Positions 1 through 8,514 of a stretch of DNA of 44,270 bases are shown one piece after another. The notes under the pieces were generated by a model that searched no databases, was not told the DNA's origin, and saw only the letters and a program-made list of their open reading frames with translations. A program made the translations under genes and the position numbers. Numbering within the stretch: position 1 is the first letter of the stretch; each line of letters starts with the position of its first letter. Source of the DNA: Campylobacteraceae bacterium (GTDB lineage Bacteria > Campylobacterota > Campylobacteria > Campylobacterales > Sulfurovaceae); the NCBI GenBank assembly GCA_027081065.1, contig JALWLW010000084.1, positions 1 through 44,270 of the forward strand, read 5' to 3'.

Positions 1-1
1 A

Positions 2-694
2 GATAATGAAGATGGATTTATAGTATTTGATAATACAGGAGATATAAATGTAACTGTTCCTGCAAATAATGCTAGTGAACCAAGTCAAACATATGTAACC
101 TTAACAGGTTTAGTTTGTAATAAAGTTTATACAGTTAAAGCATTAGCATTTAATAGTCTGGAAAATTCTGAAATTAGTTCTGAAAAAAGTTTTAATATAC
201 ATTCTACTTTTGGAATTCCTTGTGGTGCTACGCTATCTCAGCCTCCTCTTACCATTGAAGAGTTAAGAGCAAAAATAGCTAATGGTGAAGATGTAACTGA
301 AGTAAATACCAGTGCCATTACGGATATGAGTGGGCTGTTTAGCTTTTCCGACTTTAACCAAGATATAAGCAATTGGGATGTTTCAAATGTTACGAATATG
401 CATAGTATGTTTTGGGGTAATTCAAGCTTTAACCAAGATATAAGCAGTTGGGATGTTTCAAATGTTACAGATATGAGTAACATGTTTGAGGATGCTTCAA
501 GTTTTAATCAAGATATAAGCAGTTGGGATGTTTCAAATGTTACGGATATGAGTTATATGTTTATATTTACTTATTCTTCAGCTTTTAGCAACCATGACTT
601 AAGAAGTTGGAATGTCAATAATGTAACCGACCATTCTTACTTCGCTCATGGTTGGGGAAGTGGCAATATTGAACCAAATTGGATTCGCCCTTAA
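2..694 (+). CDS. BspA-like DUF285 repeat surface protein, 3' end only
   Basis: The reading frame is open from the first bases of the window, so the start lies outside. The visible part opens with about 70 residues resembling a fibronectin type III domain (a VTLTGL...YTVKALAFN pattern), followed by a linker and at least three 25-residue repeats with the core FNQDISxWDVSNVTxM. This is the DUF285/BspA leucine-rich-repeat-like family, usually cell-surface or secreted proteins implicated in adhesion. The family is established; the role here is unknown. The protein ends EPNWIRP with no visible membrane anchor. A hairpin follows the stop codon. The internal ATG at 326 is only an internal methionine. 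Confidence 0.8.
   Translation, partial: DNEDGFIVFDNTGDINVTVPANNASEPSQTYVTLTGLVCNKVYTVKALAFNSLENSEISSEKSFNIHSTFGIPCGATLSQPPLTIEELRAKIANGEDVTEVNTSAITDMSGLFSFSDFNQDISNWDVSNVTNMHSMFWGNSSFNQDISSWDVSNVTDMSNMFEDASSFNQDISSWDVSNVTDMSYMFIFTYSSAFSNHDLRSWNVNNVTDHSYFAHGWGSGNIEPNWIRP
356..580 (+). repeat. 75-bp tandem repeat encoding DUF285 units
   Basis: Three near-identical 75-bp units start at 356, 431 and 506, each with the core AAGATATAAGC. They encode the 25-residue DUF285 repeats. The high DNA-level similarity suggests recent repeat expansion or homogenisation. Confidence 0.8.
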
Positions 695-701
695 CCCTTG
701 T

Positions 702-729
702 TTACTCTCTTCTTTTTTGAAGAGAGTAA
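702..729 (+). terminator. Hairpin after the BspA-like gene
   Basis: An 11-bp perfect inverted repeat (702-712 with 719-729) has a loop of six T. No strong T-run follows, so intrinsic termination is plausible but not certain. Confidence 0.55.
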
Positions 730-808
730 TAATATTTTGGTAGCTTTATTGAGAGGTTTTTGTGATTATAAAGTTATTTTCTCATTATAGTTTTTAACCC
801 TATTTCGA

Positions 809-814
809 TATAAT
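809..814 (+). promoter_or_regulatory. -10 box upstream of ffh
   Basis: TATAAT lies 33 bp upstream of the ffh ATG in an AT-rich stretch. No clear -35 is seen, as is usual for sigma-70 promoters in Campylobacterota. Confidence 0.6.
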
Positions 815-847
815 CTCGTCAATAATTTAACAATATAAAGAGAAAAT

Positions 848-2188
848 ATGTTTGATACACTAACCGACAGTTTTAAAGGTGCGATAGATAAGATTCGTTT
901 TTATGATGATGATAAAGCACTTAAAAAAGCACTTGCTGAACTTAAAAAATCCCTTCTTAAAGCTGATGTTCACCATAAAGTAGTCAAGGAACTACTGGTT
1001 AATGTTGAAAAAGAAGTTAAAGGAAATGTGGGTAAAGAGAACTTTTTAAAAGCTTTACAAAATGATTTAACACGTATTTTAACAGCTGAAGGAAATCAAG
1101 GTTTTGTATTTGCTTCTAAGCCTCCAACAGTAGTGTTGATGATTGGTCTTCAAGGTTCAGGTAAAACGACTACCACAGGTAAATTAGCATATTTTTTAAA
1201 AGAACAAAAAAAGAAAAAAGTACTCATAGCAGCTGCTGACTTACAACGTTTGGCTGCTGTGGAACAGCTTAAGCAGATTTGTGAACAAATCGACGTTACA
1301 CTTGTTGCTGATGAAAATAAAACACCTGAAGAGATAGTCAAAGAGGCTATTGTTAAAGCGAAAAAAGAACTTTATGATGTGGTCTTAATAGATACAGCTG
1401 GTCGTTTAGCCATTGATGATGAGTTGATGGATGAGTTAGCCAATGTTAAAAAAGTAGCCCAGCCTGATGAACTTTTTTATGTTGCAGATGCCATGACGGG
1501 TATGGATGCAGTTCGTACAGCACAGACTTTTAAAGAAAAAATAGGCATTACAGGGGTAGTGTTAAGTAAATTTGATGGGGACTCAAAAGGTGGCGTTGCC
1601 ATGGGAATTGCTCATCAAGTGGGTGTGCCATTGCGATTTATTGGGGCAGGGGAGAAGATGCCTGACCTTGACCAATTTATTCCAGATAGAATCGTCTCTC
1701 GTCTTATGGGTTCTGGTGATTTGGAGTCTTTGGCTGAGAAAACAGCAAATATTATAGATGAAAAACAAGCTAAACAGCTCTCTAAAAAAATCAAAAAAGG
1801 AAAGTTTAATTTTAATGACTTTTTAGAGCAGATGGAGTCGATGAAAAAGCTTGGTTCAATGAAATCTATTATGGGCATGATTCCAGGTATGGGAGCAATG
1901 GCAAAACAGATTGGTGATATGGATTTAGAAAACTCTGAAGAGATGAAACAAATTCGTGCTTTAATCTCTTCCATGACCCCAAAAGAGCGTGAAAACCCTG
2001 AACTTTTAAATAATACAAGAAAAAGAAGACTTGCAGCTGGTGCTGGTATGTCTCAGATGCATGTCAACCGTGTTTTAAAACAGTTTAAAAATGCTGGGAA
2101 AATGGCAAAACAGCTCTCAGGTAAAGGTGGAATGAAACAGATGCAAGAGATGATGAAACAAGCACAAGGTGGTGGGATTCCTCGCTAG
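848..2188 (+). CDS. ffh: Signal recognition particle protein Ffh
   Basis: GTPase of the signal recognition particle, which binds signal sequences of nascent membrane proteins and 4.5S RNA and docks with FtsY. The 446-residue length is normal. Order: N domain (about 1-85), G domain with P-loop GLQGSGKT (100-107), DTAGR (182-186), SKFDGD (240-245, TKLDGD in most homologues) and GAGEK (266-270), then a methionine-rich M domain from about residue 300 (many Met-Gly pairs near MGMIPGMG). ATG at 848 follows an AAAGAGA stretch. It starts the conserved block with rpsP, khpA, rimM, trmD and rplS, but a gap of about 190 bp with its own -10 box separates it from rpsP. Confidence 0.97.
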   Translation: MFDTLTDSFKGAIDKIRFYDDDKALKKALAELKKSLLKADVHHKVVKELLVNVEKEVKGNVGKENFLKALQNDLTRILTAEGNQGFVFASKPPTVVLMIGLQGSGKTTTTGKLAYFLKEQKKKKVLIAAADLQRLAAVEQLKQICEQIDVTLVADENKTPEEIVKEAIVKAKKELYDVVLIDTAGRLAIDDELMDELANVKKVAQPDELFYVADAMTGMDAVRTAQTFKEKIGITGVVLSKFDGDSKGGVAMGIAHQVGVPLRFIGAGEKMPDLDQFIPDRIVSRLMGSGDLESLAEKTANIIDEKQAKQLSKKIKKGKFNFNDFLEQMESMKKLGSMKSIMGMIPGMGAMAKQIGDMDLENSEEMKQIRALISSMTPKERENPELLNNTRKRRLAAGAGMSQMHVNRVLKQFKNAGKMAKQLSGKGGMKQMQEMMKQAQGGGIPR

Positions 2189-2223
2189 AGAAGTTCCCAA
2201 GCTTTAAATAATGAATTTTTAGA

Positions 2224-2229
2224 TACAAT
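2224..2229 (+). promoter_or_regulatory. Putative -10 box for the rpsP operon
   Basis: TACAAT preceded by GA, in a context similar to the ffh -10 box. If used, it gives an mRNA leader of about 145 nt before the rpsP ATG. Confidence 0.4.
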
Positions 2230-2251
2230 TCGCTTTTATAGTGTTGATGAG

Positions 2252-2326
2252 TGTTCTCTCATTAAGAACAGTTGTCAGTACTTGTAGGTAGTTGTGTTCA
2301 GTAGACAACTCATGCACTTGTTGCAT
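2252..2326 (+). promoter_or_regulatory. Structured 5' leader of rpsP
   Basis: The leader contains a 6-bp stem (2252-2257 with 2265-2270) and two copies of AGTTGT (2270-2275 and 2290-2295) that could each pair with ACAACT at 2305-2310. It also has a small ATGCA/TGCAT stem just after. The competing pairings suggest alternative folds, as in autoregulated ribosomal-protein leaders. This is inference from base pairing only. Confidence 0.3.
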
Positions 2327-2381
2327 TGTGGGAGTAGTTAACCCAAATACTGAGATAAAAAGAAATATTTCAAGGATTTAT

Positions 2382-2609
2382 ATGACAACAATTAGACTTA
2401 CAAGAATGGGTAGAAAAAAAATGCCATTTTACAGAATCGTAGTAACAGATAGCAGAAAAAGAAGAGATGGTGGTTGGATTGAATCAATTGGTCACTATAA
2501 TCCAATGATTAAAGAGAACAATATTACTGTTGATACTGAAAGATTGGATTACTGGATTGGTGTTGGTGCTCAAATGAGTGACAGAGTTAAAAAAATTACA
2601 GGTAAATAA
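2382..2609 (+). CDS. rpsP: 30S ribosomal protein S16
   Basis: A 75-residue protein with the S16 signature: N-terminal [20 protein letters not shown], then DSRKRRDG and IGHYNP. The ATG at 2382 is chosen because it gives the canonical N-terminus and follows AAGGA at 2372-2376; the frame stays open upstream to 2292, but those 30 residues are unlike any S16. It binds 16S rRNA during 30S assembly. It is the first gene of the tight rpsP-khpA-rimM-trmD-rplS cluster. Confidence 0.97.
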   Translation: MTTIRLTRMGRKKMPFYRIVVTDSRKRRDGGWIESIGHYNPMIKENNITVDTERLDYWIGVGAQMSDRVKKITGK

Positions 2610-2614
2610 TCGTT

Positions 2615-2854
2615 ATGGTTACTGAATTCGTTGCTGAATATGCCAAACTGTTAGTGAGTCATCCAGAAGATATTGCCGTTTCGGTAAAGAATTTGGAAGA
2701 GAACTATAATGAGATTACCATTGTCGCAAATGCAGATGATGTAGGTAAACTGATTGGTAAAGAAGGACGAATGATTAACTCGATTAAGACGGTTATCTCT
2801 GGTTGTAAAGCCAAAGGTGGTTCTAATTATCGTGTAAATGTTGAATCAAAATAG
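2615..2854 (+). CDS. khpA: KH-domain RNA-binding protein (KhpA/YlqC family)
   Basis: A 79-residue single KH domain with the GXXG loop as GKEG (residues 48-51, in VGKLIGKEGRMI). KhpA proteins bind RNA and in several bacteria work with KhpB/Jag; the position between rpsP and rimM is conserved across many bacteria. It starts 5 bp after rpsP, which suggests co-translation. The symbol is by family resemblance and synteny. Confidence 0.9.
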   Translation: MVTEFVAEYAKLLVSHPEDIAVSVKNLEENYNEITIVANADDVGKLIGKEGRMINSIKTVISGCKAKGGSNYRVNVESK

Positions 2855-2860
2855 TTTTTG

Positions 2861-3406
2861 ATGTCTGACAATTCGATGCAAGATAAAAAACGTTTTTTTA
2901 TTGCCCAAGTGGGTAAAACCCATGGCTTATATGGAGATTTGAAACTTCATATTCATACCGATTTTCCAGAGCAGTTTAAAGTGGGTTATCGCTTTCAAAC
3001 TTCTTCAGGTGAATTAGAGATTTTAAAAATAAATCTTGAGCGTGGGATAGTTTGTTTTAAAGGTTATGAAGGTATTGATTATGCTAAGAAGCTAACCAAT
3101 ACTAAGATTTATGCAACTTTAGAAGAGACAAAAGAGCGATGTCAACTAAAAGATGGTGAACATTTTTGGTTTGAGATTGAAACTTGTGAAGTAGAAGAAG
3201 ATGGTGTAAGGCTTGGAAAAATTGCCGAAATGCAACGTTTGGCTGATGTGAACTATATGTTCATTGAGACAGATGAGGCTTTGGTAAAAGAAGGTTTTGC
3301 AACAACATTTTTAGTGCCATATATTGAAAGATATGTACTTGAAACAAATGTTGAAAAACAAGTTGTTTTAACTAAAGATGCCAAAGAGATTCTTGAAGCA
3401 AGTTAG
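2861..3406 (+). CDS. rimM: Ribosome maturation factor RimM
   Basis: About 181 residues. The N-terminal barrel begins with FFIAQVGKTHGLYGDLKLH, the typical RimM opening, and the C-terminal PRC-type barrel carries LVPYIERYV. RimM binds S19 and helps mature the 30S head. The start is uncertain: TTG 2858, ATG 2861 and ATG 2876 are all in frame and none has a strong Shine-Dalgarno; ATG 2861 is chosen. It overlaps nothing and lies 6 bp after khpA. Confidence 0.93.
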   Translation: MSDNSMQDKKRFFIAQVGKTHGLYGDLKLHIHTDFPEQFKVGYRFQTSSGELEILKINLERGIVCFKGYEGIDYAKKLTNTKIYATLEETKERCQLKDGEHFWFEIETCEVEEDGVRLGKIAEMQRLADVNYMFIETDEALVKEGFATTFLVPYIERYVLETNVEKQVVLTKDAKEILEAS

Positions 3407-3418
3407 AGAAGTTCTATT

Positions 3419-4120
3419 TTGAAATTTACTTTTATGACACTTTTCCCTCAAATTGTTGAAGGATATTTTTCTGACTCTATTTTGTCTAGGGCAATAGAGA
3501 AGAAGTTGATGTCTGTTGATTTTTATAATCCTCGTGATTATACTAATAACAAACATATGAAAGTAGATGAGCCGATGATAGGTGGAGGAGCAGGGATGTT
3601 AATGACACCTCAACCTCTTTTTGACACAATAGCAGCTATAAGAGAAAAATCTTCAAAAGCGTATGTGATTGTGGCAACACCAGTTGGGAAACCTTTTAAA
3701 CAAAATGATGCAAGACGGTTGGCTTTAAAAGAGCATATCGTTTTTGTCTCAGGACGCTATGAGGGCTTAGATGAACGTTTTATTGAAGAAGCAGATGAAC
3801 TATTTTCGGTAGGAGATTTCATCTTAACAGGAGGCGAATTGCCTTCATTGATGATGTGTGATGCGATTGCAAGGAATGTAGAAGGGGTACTAGGAAATAG
3901 TGACTCTTTGAGTATTGAGAGTTTTGAACTTGATCAGCTTGAAGCCCCTTCTTTTTCCAAGCCAAAGGTCTATAATGATATTGGAGTTCCCCAAGAGTTT
4001 TTAAAGGGAAATCACGGTAAAATTTCGGACTTAAAAAGTGCTATGGCTAAATGTAAGACAAAATACTTTAGACCAGAGATGCACAAGAAGCTCAATAAGA
4101 GCCATAAATTTATAAGGTGA
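3419..4120 (+). CDS. trmD: tRNA (guanine-N1-)-methyltransferase TrmD
   Basis: A 233-residue SPOUT methyltransferase making m1G37 in tRNA from S-adenosylmethionine. The start is TTG at 3419, the only choice that gives the family N-terminus ([16 protein letters not shown]). Visible motifs include MIGGGAGM, the loop [10 protein letters not shown], and the knot region [13 protein letters not shown]. The C-terminal helical part contains the [11 protein letters not shown].. and HGKI segments. It follows rimM by 12 bp and precedes rplS by 4 bp. Confidence 0.97.
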   Translation: MKFTFMTLFPQIVEGYFSDSILSRAIEKKLMSVDFYNPRDYTNNKHMKVDEPMIGGGAGMLMTPQPLFDTIAAIREKSSKAYVIVATPVGKPFKQNDARRLALKEHIVFVSGRYEGLDERFIEEADELFSVGDFILTGGELPSLMMCDAIARNVEGVLGNSDSLSIESFELDQLEAPSFSKPKVYNDIGVPQEFLKGNHGKISDLKSAMAKCKTKYFRPEMHKKLNKSHKFIR

Positions 4121-4124
4121 TATT

Positions 4125-4484
4125 ATGAGAAATAAATATATTGAAAGCTTTGAACAAGCACAATTAGAAAACAAATCAGTTCCAGAATTTAGAGCTGGTG
4201 ATACTTTAAGAGTTCACGTAACTATTAAAGAAGGTGAAAAAACTAGAGTTCAGGCTTTTGAAGGGCTTTGTATAGCACTTAAAGGTCAAGGAACAGGTAG
4301 AACAATGATGATTAGAAAAATTGGTGCTAACTCTGTTGGTGTTGAAAGAATTTTCCCAATCTACTCAGATTCAATTGAAAAAATTGAAGTACTTAGACGA
4401 GGACGTGTTAGACGTGCAAAACTTTTCTATCTTAGAGCACTTAAAGGTAAAAAAGCAAGAATTAAAGAACTTAGAAGAAAATAA
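4125..4484 (+). CDS. rplS: 50S ribosomal protein L19
   Basis: 119 residues with L19 hallmarks: [26 protein letters not shown], then [33 protein letters not shown]19 sits at the 30S-50S interface. ATG at 4125 lies 4 bp after trmD, which suggests translational coupling. Last gene of the operon; hairpins follow. Confidence 0.98.
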   Translation: MRNKYIESFEQAQLENKSVPEFRAGDTLRVHVTIKEGEKTRVQAFEGLCIALKGQGTGRTMMIRKIGANSVGVERIFPIYSDSIEKIEVLRRGRVRRAKLFYLRALKGKKARIKELRRK

Positions 4485-4506
4485 TCTTCAATTCTTTAAA
4501 TTTATT

Positions 4507-4556
4507 AGGAGTTTATTTCTCAGACTCCTTTTGAGAGGTTTTTACTTCTCCTCTCA
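4507..4556 (+). terminator. Tandem hairpins after rplS
   Basis: Two adjacent stems: AGGAGT/ACTCCT (4507-4512 with 4524-4529), then TGAGAGG/CCTCTCA (4532-4538 with 4550-4556) with a T-rich loop. Probable end of the ribosomal operon. Confidence 0.5.
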
Positions 4557-4618
4557 TTAACCTCTTATTATTCTAATTACCTTTACTTATTTTTATTTGA
4601 CCCTTTACTATTATTTGT

Positions 4619-4624
4619 TATAAT
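4619..4624 (+). promoter_or_regulatory. -10 box upstream of the 4651 gene
   Basis: TATAAT preceded by TGT, 26 bp before the GTG start at 4651. AAAGGA at 4639-4644 gives a 6-base spacer to that GTG. Confidence 0.6.
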
Positions 4625-4650
4625 CTTATTACTAATGCAAAGGATTTTTT

Positions 4651-5265
4651 GTGGGCTTTTTAGAGAAAATTATACAACGCTTATTACTGGTTTTTCAATT
4701 TATACTCGTTTTTCTTTTTATACTTTTTGAAGAGATTATTTGGGAAGGCATTGCTAAACCTATTTATGAGAAGATAGAATCTTTACATATTATTCAAAAA
4801 CTTGAAAGTAAGGTTCAACATACAAATCGCTATGTTATTTTAACTCTATTTGTCGTACTACTTTTAGGTGTGGAAGGTGCTGGTTTGTTAGCTGGTATTT
4901 TCTTTGTACAGGGTAAAATTCTTTTTGGACTCTTGTTGTATATTGCTAAGATACCTATTGCTGCTTTTGTTTTTTGGTTATTTAAAGTAGGAAAGGAAAA
5001 GTTACTTAGTTTTGACTGGTTTAATTGGTCATATACAAAGTTAATGGCTAGACTGACTTGGCTAAAAGAACGAGAAACCTATAAGAGCATGATACAATAT
5101 ATGGCTGAATTGAAAGCAAAGATAAAAGAAAAATGGCAGAAAATTAAAGCTAAATACTTTGCTGAAGAAGGCTCTTTTATGAAAGAGTTAAAAGCTTTTT
5201 ATGCATATATGAAAAATTTTAAAAAAAATAGTAAAAAATCTAATAAAGAAGAAAAAAATGACTAA
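4651..5265 (+). CDS. Inner-membrane protein of unknown function
   Basis: 204 residues from a GTG start with AAAGGA 6 bases upstream. Hydrophobic segments occur at about 8-27, 61-85 and 90-112, then a long charged, Lys-rich helical tail (about 130-204) that is probably cytoplasmic. No known domain recognised. Its last 8 bases overlap the DEDDh exonuclease gene, so the two are very likely co-translated; that is the only clue to function. Confidence 0.8.
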   Translation: MGFLEKIIQRLLLVFQFILVFLFILFEEIIWEGIAKPIYEKIESLHIIQKLESKVQHTNRYVILTLFVVLLLGVEGAGLLAGIFFVQGKILFGLLLYIAKIPIAAFVFWLFKVGKEKLLSFDWFNWSYTKLMARLTWLKERETYKSMIQYMAELKAKIKEKWQKIKAKYFAEEGSFMKELKAFYAYMKNFKKNSKKSNKEEKND

Positions 5266-6001
5266 ATATGTTTTATTTGATACTGAGACCACTGGAAATC
5301 AAGCTGAGGACAGGATTATTCAAGTTGGTGCAATGATGATTGGAGCTAAAGGGGAAGTTAAAGTTTATGATGAACTCTGTTCGACATCTATTCCGATTAA
5401 AACAGAAGCGATGGAAGTGCATAATATTACACCGGAAATTATTGAGGGGAAAGCACCTTTTACTGCAACAAAATTTTGGAATGATTTGTCTACTTTAAAT
5501 CATGAAAATAACTATTTAATAGCACATAATATTTCATTTGATTTGGGTATGTTAGAAAAAGAGGGTTTTGTAAATTCAATGAAGCTTATTGATACTTTAC
5601 GTTGTTCAAAACATCTTTTTCCTGACTCCTCTTATCATCGTTTACAGTACTTTAGATATTCACTTGAACTTTATAAAAAAGAGCAAGAAGAAGCTGCTAA
5701 ACATAATATTGTTATAAAAGCACATGATGCGATTGGGGATGTATTGGTCATGAAACTTTTACTTTCTGAATTGGTAGCTAAGGTTAAAGAACAATATCCT
5801 GGTATGAACCCGATGATCAAATTAGAAGAGCTAACCAATACGCCTGTAATAATGAAAAGTTTTAAATTTGGGAAATATAAAGGAGAACAGATTGAAGATA
5901 TTGCAAGGTCTGATGCTGGTTATATTAAATGGATGTTAAAGTCTTTGGAGTTAGATGAAGATTTAAAGTATACGCTAGAAAGCGTACTTGAGAATGTGTA
6001 G
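5258..6001 (+). CDS. DnaQ-like 3'-5' exonuclease with ExoX-like C-terminal domain
   Basis: 247 residues. The DEDDh exonuclease core has D8 and E10 in FDTETTG, D95 in AHNISFDLGML, and H156/D161 in AHDAIGD. A C-terminal module (about 201-228, FKFGKYKGEQIEDIARSDAGYIKWML) resembles the DUF3820/exodeoxyribonuclease X tail. This suggests a single-strand DNA exonuclease in repair rather than the Pol III epsilon subunit. Overlaps the preceding membrane-protein gene by 8 bp. The exonuclease assignment is firm; the exact substrate is inferred. Confidence 0.88.
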   Translation: MTKYVLFDTETTGNQAEDRIIQVGAMMIGAKGEVKVYDELCSTSIPIKTEAMEVHNITPEIIEGKAPFTATKFWNDLSTLNHENNYLIAHNISFDLGMLEKEGFVNSMKLIDTLRCSKHLFPDSSYHRLQYFRYSLELYKKEQEEAAKHNIVIKAHDAIGDVLVMKLLLSELVAKVKEQYPGMNPMIKLEELTNTPVIMKSFKFGKYKGEQIEDIARSDAGYIKWMLKSLELDEDLKYTLESVLENV

Positions 6002-6014
6002 GTTTGAGTTTATC

Positions 6015-6049
6015 GAATAATTCAGTTAAGGAGCTTAACTGAATTATTC
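6015..6049. terminator. Bidirectional terminator between convergent genes
   Basis: Perfect 16-bp inverted repeat (6015-6030 with 6034-6049) with a GAG loop, between the plus-strand exonuclease gene and the minus-strand lytic transglycosylase gene. Both sides are AT-rich. Confidence 0.85.
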
Positions 6050-6059
6050 AATTTAAAGT

Positions 6060-7253
6060 TTATCTTCCGTAACGTGCTTTACGAATTTCTTGTGCTAATT
6101 GATGTACAGCCATGGCGTAGTGGTCTTTTGGATTATAACGTGTAATGGCACGAAAATTAGGTGTTCCCCACCAAAGTTCATCTCTCTCATATCTACTAAG
6201 TTTAATTAAAGATACATTGCCTCTATAACCATTGAAATTTGATGTTGGTCTCATACCTAATGACTGTAAATGACGTTGCGTATAGTTGGTCTTATGTCCT
6301 GTTGGGAGTCCATAAAATCTTTTTTTGTTATAGTAAGTTTTCATGGTTACAGGAAGACGTGGTTGCCACTTACCTTTTCCTCTGAAGTAGTTTGCAATAC
6401 TTCCAATGGCATCAGCTTTATTAAAAAGGTTGATATGTCCATCACCGTTAAAGTCTACAGCATATTCTCTAAATGAACTTGGCATAAATTGAGCCAGACC
6501 AAATGCACCGGCATAAGATCCTTTAATTTTTTGTGGATGCAATTTTTCATCTCTAAGCACTAGTAAGTAGTTTTCAAGCTCTGATGTAAAAAATTTAGAA
6601 CGTTTTTTGTATTCTAAAGAGAGTGTTGTTAGTGCATTTAATACAGAGTGTTTACCTGTATATCCTCCAAAGTTTGTCTCAACACCAATAATACCTACAA
6701 TGTATTCAGGTGCTACCCCATATTGATGATAAGCTTTATTTAGATAGTGAGCATTTTCTTTCCAAAAGGCAACCCCCTTAGAAATACGTGAAGGTGTTAG
6801 AAAATTACTACGATATTTGTCCCATGAACCAATTTGTGTAGCTTTTGAAAAGCTAGGCTTAGAAGTTTTATAGACATTATATTTGTCTAGTGCAATGGTG
6901 TCTCTATTAACAGTAGAGAAAATAGCATTGAGTTCATATTGATCATAGTTATATTTTTGTGCCATTTTAGCAATAAATTGTTTAAGTTTGTAGTTTTGCC
7001 CATAAGCACCTTGTAGGTAAGGAGTTCTTTGAGGTACATAAGCTGGTTCAGTATAGACAGGTTGAGTCACTACAGAAGCAGGAGGAGTATATATAGGAGG
7101 TGTTGTACTTGGCATAGGGTAGGTTGTAGCAACGGGTATAGTATTGGTGGGGTTGCTTGTTGTTACACTAGTTGTTTGAGTTTTTTTTTGAATACATCCT
7201 GTACTAAGTAGTAAAATTAGGGGTAATAAGGTGAGGTTTTTCTTTTTGTACAT
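6060..7253 (-). CDS. MltB-family lytic murein transglycosylase lipoprotein
   Basis: 397 residues. Lipoprotein signal with lipobox LSTGC (Cys20), a Pro/Thr-rich linker (about 28-80), then an SLT_2/MltB catalytic domain. The catalytic Glu is E192 in GIIGVETNFGGYTG; downstream are AGAFGLAQFMPSSFREYAVD and an EF-hand-like stretch DFNGDGHINLF. The enzyme cleaves glycan strands to 1,6-anhydro-muropeptides in the periplasm. ATG at 7253 follows AAAGGA-like sequence, and an extended -10 (TGC-TAGAAT, 7276-7281 on the minus strand) lies 22 bp upstream. Confidence 0.93.
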   Translation of the reverse strand: MYKKKNLTLLPLILLLSTGCIQKKTQTTSVTTSNPTNTIPVATTYPMPSTTPPIYTPPASVVTQPVYTEPAYVPQRTPYLQGAYGQNYKLKQFIAKMAQKYNYDQYELNAIFSTVNRDTIALDKYNVYKTSKPSFSKATQIGSWDKYRSNFLTPSRISKGVAFWKENAHYLNKAYHQYGVAPEYIVGIIGVETNFGGYTGKHSVLNALTTLSLEYKKRSKFFTSELENYLLVLRDEKLHPQKIKGSYAGAFGLAQFMPSSFREYAVDFNGDGHINLFNKADAIGSIANYFRGKGKWQPRLPVTMKTYYNKKRFYGLPTGHKTNYTQRHLQSLGMRPTSNFNGYRGNVSLIKLSRYERDELWWGTPNFRAITRYNPKDHYAMAVHQLAQEIRKARYGR

Positions 7254-7314
7254 ACGTAAAATCCTTTTTTATTTAATTCTAGCATAAATTTGTGTTTTAT
7301 TGTTGTAACTTTTT

Positions 7315-7968
7315 CTATTTTTTACCTAATATGTGATGTAAAAACATAATTTGAGCAAATATTGGTGCAAATATATTGAGAATAGGAATATAACTGAATA
7401 AAGAGGCAAGAATTGAGATGATACTTGATTTCTTTCTTTTTTCTTTGAGTTCTTTTTTATTACTAATAAATAAGCCACCTACATCATGTACGGTGGGTGC
7501 TTTGAGAAGAATTGTACCTAAATAGAGTAAGAGAGCTTGTCCTAATAGAGGGATAAAAAATAGAGGAAATAATATGATAAGTAAAATAAGATATAAAAGT
7601 GTTGAACTTATGGTAATCATTAATGACTCTAGTAGATTAGGTGAAGCAATCACTTGTTGTTTTGGATAGTGTTTTTTTGCCAAAGAGATTAAAATCTTTT
7701 CACTATAAATAGAGGTTAAGGTAGAGATAGTAATAATAATTAATACATAGCCCATGAAAAAGGGCGAAATATAAGAGATTGTAGTTTGTAAAAATTCAAA
7801 AGGTATCCATGTTAAGTATGTATGGATAACATTTGTAAAAGGTGTCCAAAAGTAGCCAAGAGCAAGTATCCAAAAGACGATACTTCCTAAGCCGATTTTT
7901 AAAATAAATTTTAAAACTAATGGACTTAAAATATCTTGAATAGTTTTTTTTATAGTATTAATTAACAT
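7315..7968 (-). CDS. EI24/CysZ-like membrane protein
   Basis: 217 residues with about five or six hydrophobic segments, and the EI24-family features FWTPFTN...TWIPFEF near the N-terminus and FFIPLLGQALLLYLGTILLKAP in the second half. CysZ homologues import sulfate; whether this one does is unknown. It lies 12 bp after the carbonic anhydrase gene, so it is probably in the ppk operon. The C-terminal hydrophobic stretch has SYIPILNIFAPIFAQIMFLHH, typical of the family. Confidence 0.75.
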   Translation of the reverse strand: MLINTIKKTIQDILSPLVLKFILKIGLGSIVFWILALGYFWTPFTNVIHTYLTWIPFEFLQTTISYISPFFMGYVLIIITISTLTSIYSEKILISLAKKHYPKQQVIASPNLLESLMITISSTLLYLILLIILFPLFFIPLLGQALLLYLGTILLKAPTVHDVGGLFISNKKELKEKRKKSSIISILASLFSYIPILNIFAPIFAQIMFLHHILGKK

Positions 7969-7980
7969 GTTATTTGATTT

Positions 7981-8505
7981 TTATAGATAGTTATTTTTAA
8001 ATTCAACATAACGTGTGGCACTTGCATAAAGTTCAGCTACTTCTGCATCGGTAAGTTCTCGTACACGTTTAGCAGGGCTTCCCATAATAAGGCTTCTTGG
8101 AGGAAAAATTTTGTTTTTAGTCACTAAAGAACTCGCACCCACAATGGATTCTTTACCAATCACAGCCCCATCTAAAATGGTCGCTGACATGCCAATGAGA
8201 CAAGCATCTTCAATGGTACAACCATGAAGCATAACCCTATGACCTACAGTTACATCATTTCCAATAATGGTTGGATGTCCATCACTCATGTCTTCTTTTT
8301 TATGATGCGTTACATGTACCATAGATAGGTCTTGAATGTTGCTTCTGTCTCCAATGCTAATATGGTGAACATCACCACGTATCACACAACCAAACCATAC
8401 AGCAGAGTCTTCGCCCATGGTGGTTCGTCCTATGACAGTTGAACCCTCAGCAATCCAAGCACCTTTTTTAAGTGTTGGTGTCCACTCTTTGTATTTTATT
8501 AACAT
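7981..8505 (-). CDS. Gamma-class carbonic anhydrase-like protein
   Basis: 174 residues of left-handed beta-helix hexapeptide repeats (for example IVGASS, VIGRTT). Likely metal ligands lie in RGDVHHISIGD, MVHVTHH and VGHRVMLHGC, as in the YrdA/PaaY/gamma-carbonic anhydrase family. It is 9 bp downstream of ppk and 12 bp upstream of the EI24-like gene. Family assignment is secure; actual carbonic anhydrase activity is not proven by sequence. Confidence 0.9.
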   Translation of the reverse strand: MLIKYKEWTPTLKKGAWIAEGSTVIGRTTMGEDSAVWFGCVIRGDVHHISIGDRSNIQDLSMVHVTHHKKEDMSDGHPTIIGNDVTVGHRVMLHGCTIEDACLIGMSATILDGAVIGKESIVGASSLVTKNKIFPPRSLIMGSPAKRVRELTDAEVAELYASATRYVEFKNNYL

Positions 8506-8514
8506 CTGTATCCT

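Noticed and set aside
1615..1974. 119-aa open frame antisense to ffh
   Set aside because: Lies entirely opposite a conserved gene, no ribosome site, composition follows the opposite strand.
2292..2381. N-terminal extension of rpsP
   Set aside because: Would add 30 residues unlike S16; the ATG at 2382 has AAGGA and the canonical start.
4321..4560. 79-aa open frame overlapping rplS
   Set aside because: Out-of-frame shadow of rplS running into the terminator hairpins.
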